The notes: generated by a model from the sequence alone, not told the origin. 7,573 nucleotides of DNA from Desulfovibrio sp. (GCF_019424165.1 NZ_JAHZAA010000024.1:2774-10346); one strand, 5' to 3'. Positions 1 through 5,931 are shown, counted from the stretch's first letter. Made by a program: numbers and translations.

Positions 1-353
1 GGTATTTTCTGTTTCTTCAGGCGATCGGCAAGGTCACGTTCATACGGCCCCCAGGACGGGGAATCCGTTACCAGCAAAGCCACGTCAGCTCTGGCCATGG
101 CCGCAAGGCTCCGCCCGGCGCGCAATCCTCCAAGCCCGCCCGTATCATCGATACCGGCGGTATCAAGAAAGACAACCGGCCCCAGCGGCGCCATCTCAAG
201 CGTTTTTTCCACCGGGTCGGCAGTCGTACCCGGCATGGTGGACACAATGGCAACATCCTGCCCGCACAGCGCGTTAAGCAGCGAAGACTTCCCCACATTG
301 CAGCGACCGAGAAAGGCGATGTGCAGGCGAAGCCCCTTGGGCGCATCTTTCAT
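1..353 (-). CDS. hydF: HydF, [FeFe] hydrogenase maturation GTPase (N-terminal part; gene runs off the left edge)
   Basis: HydF is the cytoplasmic scaffold and GTPase that assembles the 2Fe subcluster from the products of HydE and HydG and delivers it to apo-HydA. The window holds codons 1-117 plus two bases. Visible motifs are the P-loop GRCNVGKS (residues 16-23), the switch I segment PGTTADPV (41-48) and the Walker B/G3 motif DTAGIDD (64-70). The PGTTxDPV and DTAGIDD wording is typical of HydF rather than of Era or EngA GTPases. The NKxD motif, the dimerisation domain and the C-terminal cysteine/histidine [4Fe-4S] ligands lie beyond the edge. The ATG at 353 has a GGGAG Shine-Dalgarno (360-364) 6 nt upstream. 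It is the last gene of the hyd cluster within the window, 134 nt after hydB. Family assignment is strengthened by the adjacent hydG, hydE, hydA and hydB. Confidence 0.93.
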   Translation of the reverse strand, partial: MKDAPKGLRLHIAFLGRCNVGKSSLLNALCGQDVAIVSTMPGTTADPVEKTLEMAPLGPVVFLDTAGIDDTGGLGGLRAGRSLAAMARADVALLVTDSPSWGPYERDLADRLKKQKI

Positions 354-390
354 GACAAACTCCCATACTGGTGCTCCCGCCGGAACAGGG

Positions 391-475
391 CGGCCGACAC
401 GGAGGGGTAATCCGTGCCGGCCGGTTCGGGCGGAACCCGGATGCAGGTTCCCTGTGGGGCCAAAAATGCGGCCCC
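391..475 (-). other. Cluster of three hairpins in the hydB-hydF gap
   Basis: The 134-nt gap between hydB and hydF holds three successive inverted repeats. In the minus-strand transcript order they are GGGGCC/GGCCCC (456-461 with 470-475, 8-nt loop), GGAACC/GGTTCC (432-437 with 446-451, 8-nt loop), and a 13-bp stem at 391-403 paired with 411-423 (7-nt loop). The one mismatch of the last stem on the plus strand becomes a G-U pair in minus-strand RNA, so the structure is better in the direction of hyd transcription. No U-tract follows any stem, so a simple intrinsic terminator is unlikely. A role in mRNA processing, 3'-end protection of hydAB or partial attenuation before hydF is inference. Confidence 0.6.
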
Positions 476-487
476 GGCGATAACGCC

Positions 488-862
488 TTATTCGTAAGGA
501 TAGGCGCTCTGCGCGAATTCCGCATGCCGGGGATTGGGATACAGCCCGGCGTCCACCAGGGCTTTAAGCCCCTTGGACTTGTCAAACCAGCTCGTATGCA
601 GCAATTCTTCAGACTTGTGCCCCAGGGGTTTGCCCAACCAGTTGTCATACAGGGCCTTGACCTGCGCATTATCCTGCGAGGCTCTTTTGGAAAAGGCCGC
701 GTCCGCGCCGTAGACAGCCTTGGTGCGGTCCGCCATATAGTCCTTGATATCCTTGACCGCAGCGTGGGCCTTGTTCACCATGCGCACGCCAAGCAGCAGG
801 CCGCCGGACAGGATGCATGCGCCTTTCAGAAATCCCCGTCTCGTTGTGCTGATGATCGACAT
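488..862 (-). CDS. hydB: Periplasmic [FeFe] hydrogenase small subunit HydB, Tat signal
   Basis: This is the 124-residue small subunit of the Desulfovibrio-type periplasmic [FeFe] hydrogenase. It wraps around HydA and supplies the export signal for the folded heterodimer. The N-terminus has the twin-arginine motif TTRRGFLKG (Arg8-Arg9), a hydrophobic stretch (about 15-29) and a likely cleavage after AHA (about residue 34). That leaves a mature chain starting AVKDIKDYM. Downstream, RASQDN, KPLGHKS, HTSWFDKSKG and the C-terminal YPYE match the D. vulgaris small subunit as I remember it. The length is also normal (D. vulgaris about 123). The ATG at 862 is preceded by AGGAGG (867-872), which overlaps the TAG stop of hydA, so translation of the two subunits is probably coupled. 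HydA has no signal of its own and is expected to be exported as a passenger of HydB. Confidence 0.96.
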   Translation of the reverse strand: MSIISTTRRGFLKGACILSGGLLLGVRMVNKAHAAVKDIKDYMADRTKAVYGADAAFSKRASQDNAQVKALYDNWLGKPLGHKSEELLHTSWFDKSKGLKALVDAGLYPNPRHAEFAQSAYPYE

Positions 863-870
863 ACCGCCTC

Positions 871-2127
871 CTATGCGTTGGTTGCAGCGTTGGAAAGCCG
901 TTTTCTGAGACCGGCAAACAGGCTCGTGGCCTTGCGCTCAGCGTACTCAAGCAGGTTCGGCATGATGGGCTGGCCGCCGCCGCATACGCAGCCTCCGGGG
1001 CAGGCCATGAATTCGATGAAATGGTACGGCGAGCTTCCGGCGCGCACCTGGTCGCACACGGCAGCAAAATGCTTGGCCCCGTGCACCACGGCAAGGCGCA
1101 GTTCCGTGCCGTTGATGGTAACGGCGTATTCCTTTACGCCCTTGAGTCCGCGCACTTCTTTAAAGTCCCACGAATCGGGACGCTGCCCGGTCACCGCTTC
1201 ATACGCGTAGCGCAGCGCCGCTTCCATAACGCCGCCGGAAACACCAAAAATGGTCGCTCCGCCAGTGGATTCGCCCATGAGGCTGTCGCGCTGGCCTTCA
1301 GGCAATTTGGCAAAGTCTATTCCGGCCTGGCGGATAAGGTACGCCAGTTCGCGGGTTGTAAGAGTGGCGTCTATATCGCGCTGACCGTCTGCGGCCAGTT
1401 CCGGGCGCAGCCCTTCATACTTTTTGGCAATGCACGGCATGATGGATACCGTGTACACCTGAGCGGGATCATAGCCCTGTTTTTCCGCCCCATAGGTTTT
1501 TGACAGACGGCCATTCATGCCGACGGGCGACTTGCAGGAAGAAAAATATGGCAGAAGATCAGGGTAAAAAGTTTCGGCATACTTCTGCCAGCCGGGACAG
1601 CAGGACGTAAACTGGGGAAGATGCTTTTTTTCGCCCAGCCGCTGCACAAACTCCGACGCCTCTTCCCATATGGTCACGTCGGCGGCGAATTCCGTATCCC
1701 AGCAATGGTCAAAGCCCAGAGCTTTAAGGGCCGCCAGCATCTTGCCAGTGGTAACCGTACCCGGAGCAAGGCCGAACGCCTCGCCAAGAGCATAGCGCAC
1801 CGCCGGGGCAGGCATGGCAATACACCTGACGTTTTTGTCCTTCAATTTCGTCTGAAGCTCCGGAACCCAGGTCTGCGTTTCATAAATAGCCATTTCCGGG
1901 CAGTGGGTCAGGCACTGGCCGCAGTTAATGCACGGTTCGGGATAGGCTACCGTGTGGGCAAGGCCGGTTTCGCCATATACAGCCCCGGTAGGGCAATACT
2001 CCTGACAAAGATCGCAACCTATGCATTTCTTGTCGTCAATCTGGACAAAAAGCATCTTGTCGCCGTCAGCGCCTCTGGGCGGCACATGTGGCTCATACTG
2101 AATATGTTCCATAATAATGCGCGGCAT
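871..2127 (-). CDS. hydA: Periplasmic [FeFe] hydrogenase large (catalytic) subunit HydA
   Basis: HydA catalyses reversible H2 oxidation at the H-cluster in the periplasm, normally passing electrons to cytochrome c3. The 418-residue chain has two ferredoxin-type [4Fe-4S] motifs: Cys35, 38, 41, 45 and Cys66, 69, 72, 76. The catalytic domain follows with all three signatures: TSCCPGW (174-180), MPCIAKKYE (230-238) and FMACPGGCVCGGGQ (373-386). By comparison with the family, Cys177, Cys232, Cys376 and Cys380 hold the H-cluster and Cys176 is the proton-relay cysteine. Length and sequence are very close to D. vulgaris HydA (about 421 residues). There is no N-terminal signal, as expected when HydB carries the Tat leader. 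In Desulfovibrio the large subunit is also trimmed at its C-terminus, which may apply here. The ATG at 2127 has AGGAGG (2133-2138) 5 nt upstream. No key residue is missing. Confidence 0.97.
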   Translation of the reverse strand: MPRIIMEHIQYEPHVPPRGADGDKMLFVQIDDKKCIGCDLCQEYCPTGAVYGETGLAHTVAYPEPCINCGQCLTHCPEMAIYETQTWVPELQTKLKDKNVRCIAMPAPAVRYALGEAFGLAPGTVTTGKMLAALKALGFDHCWDTEFAADVTIWEEASEFVQRLGEKKHLPQFTSCCPGWQKYAETFYPDLLPYFSSCKSPVGMNGRLSKTYGAEKQGYDPAQVYTVSIMPCIAKKYEGLRPELAADGQRDIDATLTTRELAYLIRQAGIDFAKLPEGQRDSLMGESTGGATIFGVSGGVMEAALRYAYEAVTGQRPDSWDFKEVRGLKGVKEYAVTINGTELRLAVVHGAKHFAAVCDQVRAGSSPYHFIEFMACPGGCVCGGGQPIMPNLLEYAERKATSLFAGLRKRLSNAATNA

Positions 2128-2198
2128 TCCAACCTCCTGGCGGTAACAGGTGAAACAGTTTTCCGGCGCGCTTCTACACGCGCGATCCCTACAGTGCA

Positions 2199-2211
2199 GC
2201 CGGAACCCGGC
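2199..2211 (-). other. Compact hairpin between hydE and hydA
   Basis: In the 102-nt gap between hydE and hydA the minus strand reads GCCGG-GTT-CCGGC, a perfect 5-bp GC stem with a 3-nt loop. No U-run follows, so it is not an intrinsic terminator. A weaker CGCG-rich pairing lies at about 2165-2184, between this stem and the hydA Shine-Dalgarno. It could mark a 5' boundary of a processed hydAB message. That role is inference. Confidence 0.4.
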
Positions 2212-2229
2212 ACAAAACTTGACCCTTGC

Positions 2230-3225
2230 CTATGGCCGCGCTGTCACCCTTGGGGCAGGGGCATCTGCCATATGCGGCATGTCAAGCGCATGCCGTCGGC
2301 CAGCGCCTTCAATGGCCTGGCGGGCGGCGGCAATATCCACACGATTCTTGTTGTCGTAGATGCAGTACCCTTCCCGGACATCGGGCGGGGTGAAGCCCGG
2401 CATGAGCACATTGGCCCCGGCCAGCAGGCCGTCGCGCTGGCCGCCGGCGGCATCAATGGTAGCCAGGGCCGTAGTTGCGGGAATATTGGCCCAGGGCAGG
2501 GCAATGCGCAGGACAGCCATGACCCGCAGCGTCATGGCCGCGCTGCCGCCGACAGTTTTTCCCAAAGGCGTATGCGCCTGCGGAATAAACGGCCCTGTAC
2601 CGCACATGGTTACTCGCAGGCGGCGCGCCAGCAAAATATCGTCAGCAAGGCTTTCGGGGCGCTGCCCCGGCAGCCCCACCATAAAGCCGGAGCCGCATTC
2701 ATAGCCGAGAGAGGCCAGCGTGCGCAGGCAGGCGATGCGCTGCCGCAGGGTATGACCGGGATGCAGGGCAGCATAAAGCTTTGCATCGGCTGTTTCGTGT
2801 TTGAGCAGATAACGCACGGCCCCGGCCTCTTTCCAAAGGGCATAGACCGCCGGAGGCTGCTCGCCCACACTCAGCGTCACCGGAAGGCCGGACCTGCTGC
2901 GTATATCGGCAATGACGCGGGCCAGCCACTCGGGCTTGACCGCATATTCACCCGATTGCAGCACAATGGTGTCGGCTCCGGCAGCGGCCGCCGCGGCGGC
3001 CGCTTCAAGTATCTGCGCCCGGGAAAGCGTGTAGCGCTTCAGCCTGTGATTGTCCGCCCGCAAGCCGCAATAAAGGCAATTACGGCGGCAATTGCTGGAA
3101 AACTCCACAAGGCCGCGCACATGCACATGTGAACCTTTTGCACTCTCCAGAACATGAACGGCGCGCAGGCGCAGATCCGGCCAGGGAGTATTGAAAAGCA
3201 GGTCAAGAATGTCTTTGCGGCGCAT
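2230..3225 (-). CDS. hydE: HydE, radical SAM maturase of [FeFe] hydrogenase
   Basis: HydE is a cytoplasmic radical S-adenosylmethionine enzyme needed to build the 2Fe subcluster of the H-cluster; it acts on the HydG product on the path to the dithiomethylamine bridge. From the ATG at 3225 the product is 331 residues. The radical SAM triad is CRRNCLYC (Cys46, Cys50, Cys53), followed by GLRADNHRLKRY, typical of HydE and its BioB-like relatives. Next come LQSGE (about 89-93), GFMVGLPGQ (about 180-188) and a C-terminal NVLMPGFTP segment. I chose 3225 because GGAGG lies 4 nt upstream and the product starts like other HydE proteins. An in-frame ATG at 3264 would add 13 residues and overlap hydG by 14 nt, but has AGAGGG abutting the codon. 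The cysteines of the second, dispensable cluster seen in the T. maritima enzyme are not evident; only one Cys (YCIYDNK, about 288) lies near. An eight-alanine run occurs at about residues 75-82. Confidence 0.94.
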   Translation of the reverse strand: MRRKDILDLLFNTPWPDLRLRAVHVLESAKGSHVHVRGLVEFSSNCRRNCLYCGLRADNHRLKRYTLSRAQILEAAAAAAAAGADTIVLQSGEYAVKPEWLARVIADIRSRSGLPVTLSVGEQPPAVYALWKEAGAVRYLLKHETADAKLYAALHPGHTLRQRIACLRTLASLGYECGSGFMVGLPGQRPESLADDILLARRLRVTMCGTGPFIPQAHTPLGKTVGGSAAMTLRVMAVLRIALPWANIPATTALATIDAAGGQRDGLLAGANVLMPGFTPPDVREGYCIYDNKNRVDIAAARQAIEGAGRRHALDMPHMADAPAPRVTARP

Positions 3226-3250
3226 GAGCCCTCCCGGAGGCGGCAACGTG

Positions 3251-4654
3251 TCAGCAGTACACATCCCTCTGGCCGGAACGGACCTTGTCCAGCAGCTTTT
3301 CCGACACGCGCCGCGTGCGCTCCTCCATGCCGCTCAGTGTGGCGGCGATGGCCCCCTCCCCTGCCAGACGCGCTTCGTCAGTGGCATAGTCAAGCAGATA
3401 TTCTTCAAAGGTGGAAAGCGCGTTGGGAGCGCACTTGGCCTTGATGAGACCCGGCTTTGCCAGATCCATAAAGTCTTTGCCCGTGCGCCCGAGGCGGTAA
3501 CAGCCTGTACAGAAAGAAGGGATGAAGCCGTGCGCGCCAAGGTCGTGTACCACTTCCGCAAGGCTCCTGTGGTCGCCAAGTTGAAACTGTGCTGCCTCAA
3601 ACTGGCTTTCTTCGCTATATCCGCCGGGATTGGTGCGGCTGCCCGCCGAAATCTGCGAAACACCCAGCTCCAGGGTCAGACTGCGTATGGCGGCGCTTTC
3701 GCGGGTGGACATGATAATGCCCGTATACGGCACGGCGAGCCGCAGGATAGCCACCAGCTTGAGAAAATCCCTGTCGCTGACGGCGTGAGGCGGGCTGGAG
3801 GCAAGATCTGAACCAACGGCAGGCTCTATGCGCGGAACGCTTATGGTGTGGCAGCCGACGCCAAAGCGCTCTTCAAGATGGGCAATGTGCTGCATGAGAG
3901 CCAACGTTTCATAACGCCAGTCATAAAGACCATAGAGCAGCCCCATGCCGACATCATCAATACCCGCCAACATGGCGCGGTCAAAAGACGATGCGCGCCA
4001 GTCCAGATCACTCTTGGGACCGGAGAGATGCATCTGCCTGTAGGTAGGCCGGTGATAGGTTTCCTGAAACAACTGGAATGTGCCGATGTTATGCTCTTTC
4101 AGTTTGCGAAAATCGTTCACGGAAAGCGGCGCAAGATTCACGTTGACCCGCCGGATGCAACTCTCGCCCTCGCGCACGGCATAAATGGCGTCAATGGCGT
4201 CCAGAACATAATCAATGCCGCTGCCGGGGTAGGATTCACCGGCCACCATCAGCACCCGCTTATGCCCCTGCCGCAATATCGCCCTGGTTTCTTCGGCAAT
4301 TTCAGCCATGTTCAGAGCACGACGCGTCACGGCCTTGTTTGATTTGCGAAACGCGCAATACAGACATTCATTGGAACAGAGATTGGAAATGTATAACGGC
4401 GCGAAAAGCACGATGCGGTTGCCGTAAATCTCTTCTTTAACCGCCTTGGCCGCCAGATACAGTTCCGAGGTAAGCTCGGGAGAAGAAATGCCCATCAGTA
4501 CGGCCACATCCTGCAAGGAAAGACCGTTCAGCTCTTTGCCCTTGGCGAGAACGTCACGCACGCTGGCGGCGTTCTCCTGACTACAGGACGCAAGAGTTTT
4601 TTCTATCTTTTCGGCGTCCAGCCATGTGGCCTTGGTGTCTGTGGCATTTTCCAC
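3251..4654 (-). CDS. hydG: HydG, radical SAM tyrosine lyase of [FeFe] hydrogenase maturation
   Basis: HydG cleaves tyrosine to p-cresol and dehydroglycine, and turns the latter into the CO and cyanide ligands carried on an iron synthon for the H-cluster. With the GTG at 4654 as start the product is 467 residues. The radical SAM motif is CSNECLYC (Cys93, Cys97, Cys100). The C-terminal HydG-specific auxiliary cluster motif CTGC plus a cysteine 22 residues later (Cys382, Cys385, Cys408) is intact; this separates HydG from the thiamine enzyme ThiH. The start is ambiguous. GTG at 4690 is the longest option (479 residues) but its GGAG abuts the start codon; GTG at 4654 has GGGGG 5 nt upstream and puts the first cysteine near the usual family position. 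It is the first gene of the hyd cluster, and hydE starts 25 nt after its stop. Confidence 0.95.
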   Translation of the reverse strand: MENATDTKATWLDAEKIEKTLASCSQENAASVRDVLAKGKELNGLSLQDVAVLMGISSPELTSELYLAAKAVKEEIYGNRIVLFAPLYISNLCSNECLYCAFRKSNKAVTRRALNMAEIAEETRAILRQGHKRVLMVAGESYPGSGIDYVLDAIDAIYAVREGESCIRRVNVNLAPLSVNDFRKLKEHNIGTFQLFQETYHRPTYRQMHLSGPKSDLDWRASSFDRAMLAGIDDVGMGLLYGLYDWRYETLALMQHIAHLEERFGVGCHTISVPRIEPAVGSDLASSPPHAVSDRDFLKLVAILRLAVPYTGIIMSTRESAAIRSLTLELGVSQISAGSRTNPGGYSEESQFEAAQFQLGDHRSLAEVVHDLGAHGFIPSFCTGCYRLGRTGKDFMDLAKPGLIKAKCAPNALSTFEEYLLDYATDEARLAGEGAIAATLSGMEERTRRVSEKLLDKVRSGQRDVYC

Positions 4655-4741
4655 GTCTTCCCCCTTGCGCGCACGTGCTTGCCCGCTCACCTCCGACTTT
4701 CGACATCGAAGCAGTGGCGGACAGACATCGGCCCGAGTTTA

Positions 4742-4768
4742 GTGTTATCTTTTTAAAAAATGTAACAC
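4742..4768 (-). promoter_or_regulatory. NikR-like operator 1 (hydG-proximal inverted repeat)
   Basis: The sequence GTGTTA-N15-TAACAC is a perfect 6-bp inverted repeat; the 7-bp version GTGTTAC-N13-GTAACAC has one mismatch in the left arm. It lies about 90 bp before the chosen hydG start and overlaps the best candidate core promoter. It shares arms, arm spacing and 9 of 15 spacer bases with a second copy at 4892-4918. The arm sequence and spacing resemble the NikR site proposed for deltaproteobacteria, as I recall it. NikR is a nickel-responsive ribbon-helix-helix repressor that binds widely spaced half-sites. Regulator identity is an inference; the repeat itself is seen directly. Confidence 0.75.
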
Positions 4769-4781
4769 CAATGATTGTAAA
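4752..4781 (-). promoter_or_regulatory. Candidate sigma-70-type promoter of the hyd operon
   Basis: On the minus strand, TTTACA (4781-4776) is a 5/6 match to the -35 box, followed after 18 bp by TTTAAA (4757-4752), a 4/6 match to the -10 box. An alternative -10 (GATAAC, 4749-4744) follows a weaker -35. Either places the start of transcription near 4735-4745 and would be covered by operator 1, which fits repression. The boxes are weak and the region is A/T-rich, so chance matches are possible. Confidence 0.3.
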
Positions 4782-4890
4782 AAAACCTACCCTGAGGCAG
4801 GAAAAACGGCAGCATGCCCGCGGCAAATAACCGCTGCATCGCACACGGCCTTTTGAACAGTATGGGACGACAGAAAAAGACCTACGCCCC

Positions 4891-4919
4891 TGTGTTACTT
4901 TTGTCAATTATGTAACACA
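4891..4919 (-). promoter_or_regulatory. NikR-like operator 2 (distal inverted repeat)
   Basis: This is a perfect inverted repeat of 8-bp arms, TGTGTTAC-N13-GTAACACA. Its core is identical in arms and arm spacing to the repeat at 4742-4768, and the centres are 150 bp apart. The spacer contains a CATAAT (-10-like, minus strand 4912-4907) and a TTGACA (-35-like, minus strand 4907-4902), so a second promoter could lie here; neither has a good partner. Two sites at this distance could allow repressor looping or independent control of two promoters. It is the stronger of the two copies. Confidence 0.78.
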
Positions 4920-5056
4920 AAAAATCACACTCTGCATACCTCGCAAGCCCCGATTTATTCGTGAACCGTGCACTTGCACTGCCGCAGATTCTCCGCTCCG
5001 GCAATGGCAGCACCAGCCCACTATTCCATTTATCACCGACCTGAAAACGTGCTTTT

Positions 5057-5071
5057 TATGCAATCTGCATA
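5057..5071. repeat. Short inverted repeat TATGCA-ATC-TGCATA
   Basis: A perfect 6-bp inverted repeat with a 3-bp spacer lies in the middle of the intergenic region, with no gene on it. TGCATA also recurs at 4933-4938 and 5163-5168. It could be a protein-binding site, but no family is recognised and short A/T-rich palindromes occur by chance. Confidence 0.35.
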
Positions 5072-5259
5072 TGATTTGAGCACAAGGCTGCTCGCAAGCG
5101 TAATTCTACAAATAAAACAATAAGATGCGTACATGCACCTACAAACAGCACATAGCGCATCCTGCATAAGCAATTACAAGGCATACAATATATGTATATC
5201 GGCACTTACTGATTGCACAAACAGTTAAGAATACCGCAACAACCATATAAAAACATGTA

Positions 5260-5276
5260 TATCAATAGTATTGATA
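5260..5276. repeat. Short inverted repeat TATCAAT-AGT-ATTGATA
   Basis: A perfect 7-bp inverted repeat with a 3-bp spacer lies about 240 bp before the small ORF upstream of dctA. It sits just before the most A/T-rich stretch, and a partial copy of the arm (ATTGATA) recurs at 5327-5333. It resembles half of an IHF or FNR site but fits neither consensus. A regulator site for the dctA side is possible. Confidence 0.4.
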
Positions 5277-5465
5277 CGTATAAAAATCTAATTAAAATAA
5301 TATGTAAATTATTATAAATTTTATATATTGATATACTATAAATATGCAGTCTGTTTTTTTGCAACATAGTGCACCAGTGAAAAAAAGAATTTAGTTGCAT
5401 AAAAATTAAAACGTATGCTCTTATAGTATAACGTTCAAAAAATATTCAATCTGCCAGCTCAACAT

Positions 5466-5478
5466 TATAAAATATAAA
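5466..5478 (+). promoter_or_regulatory. Candidate -10 region for the small ORF and dctA
   Basis: Two overlapping-phase TATAAA hexamers (5466-5471 and 5473-5478) lie 34-46 nt before the ATG at 5512, a suitable distance for a transcription start near 5480-5485. No good -35 box is seen 16-18 bp upstream (best TATTCA, 5443-5448), so an activator may be needed. The whole region is A/T-rich, which lowers the weight of the match. Confidence 0.3.
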
Positions 5479-5511
5479 AGGCGCATTGAAAAATCATTGA
5501 AAGGCTACACA

Positions 5512-5931
5512 ATGCTTAAAAAGATTACCTTTCTTTTGATTGTTTTTATGGCAGCCCTTCATATGGAATGGAGGAAAGACATGGGCGTCGGCCAGGCCCA
5601 TGCCCTTGGCGTGCTCCACGAACACAACCACCATTCCGCCAGTCGCCTCCTGCCCGTAAAAAATATTCAAAGCCCGCTCCAAGCCGGACAAAGCCTGCCT
5701 GCTGAAGCGGAGCTTGTTACGCGTGGCTATCCCCACCTTGGTGTCCTGCTGCCTGAACGGATCAAGCATGACGCCAGCCACTCCTCACCATCCGAGCAGC
5801 TTATTCCCTGTTTTCTTCAAACCATTCCCTATACCAACCCCGGAAGCCTTGCTCCGGCAAGCAGCCTCCACTTGCCGGACAAGCGCAAGCTCCAGGAAAG
5901 CCCCCCACCAGTCCGCGCTCCCACGGCCTGA
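5512..5931 (+). CDS. Unrecognised small protein, probably membrane-anchored or exported, upstream of dctA
   Basis: I do not recognise this 139-residue product. The ATG at 5512 has GAAAGG 7 nt upstream; an in-frame TTG at 5497 would add five residues but has a poorer context. The N-terminus MLKKITFLLIVFMAALHM is lysine-flanked and hydrophobic, like a signal peptide or anchor. A possible cleavage after AHA (about residue 29) would leave a long, charged c-region, so anchoring is as likely as release. The start of the mature part is His-rich (HEHNHHS), and the last third is rich in Pro and Ser with no fold recognised. The codons are mostly C- or G-ending, like dctA, which argues for real coding. 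A minus-strand frame over 5494-5781 is less convincing. It precedes dctA by 163 nt on the same strand, so the two may share a transcript. Function unknown. Confidence 0.55.
   Translation: MLKKITFLLIVFMAALHMEWRKDMGVGQAHALGVLHEHNHHSASRLLPVKNIQSPLQAGQSLPAEAELVTRGYPHLGVLLPERIKHDASHSSPSEQLIPCFLQTIPYTNPGSLAPASSLHLPDKRKLQESPPPVRAPTA

Larger units (their letters stand above)
4655..5511. other. Long AT-rich divergent intergenic region
   Basis: About 860 bp separate the divergently read hydG and the small ORF before dctA. The left part (4655-5100) has mixed composition and carries the two NikR-like repeats. The right part (about 5101-5500) becomes very A/T-rich; 5281-5340 contains only 4 G or C in 60 bases. 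I see no convincing gene: a 64-codon minus-strand frame at 5206-5400 has no Shine-Dalgarno, and its codons simply reflect the A/T richness. Short inverted repeats lie at 4968-4979 (GTGCA-CT-TGCAC), 5057-5071 and 5260-5276. TGCAAC (5360-5365) and GTTGCA (5394-5399) also face each other. No tRNA or known riboswitch was recognised. Confidence 0.7.

Noticed and set aside
371..1210. 279-codon plus-strand open frame over hydB and the hydA 3' end
   Set aside because: It is antisense to HydB and HydA, both supported by conserved motifs, and has no recognisable domain.
1621..3132. 503-codon open frame on the plus strand across hydA and hydE
   Set aside because: It lies antisense to two well-identified genes and spans their gap. 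Its product shows no family motif, and such long antisense frames are common opposite GC-rich genes.
5000..5015. Sigma-54-like -24/-12 element on the minus strand, TGG-N8-TTGC with the correct GG-N10-GC spacing
   Set aside because: Only the core positions match the TGGCAC-N5-TTGC consensus. It would give a leader over 300 nt long with both operators downstream of the start, and no activator site was seen upstream.
5190..5219. GGCAC...TTGC on the plus strand resembling a sigma-54 promoter
   Set aside because: The distance between the GG and GC elements is 12 instead of 10 bases, which is not tolerated by sigma-54.
5260..5276. Possible IHF or FNR site
   Set aside because: The last bases of the IHF consensus do not match, and the FNR half-sites have the opposite arrangement (ATCAA before TTGAT). 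It is kept only as an unnamed inverted repeat.
5206..5400. 64-codon minus-strand frame in the intergenic region
   Set aside because: No Shine-Dalgarno, an Ile/Tyr/Leu-rich product that follows from A/T-rich DNA, and no motif.
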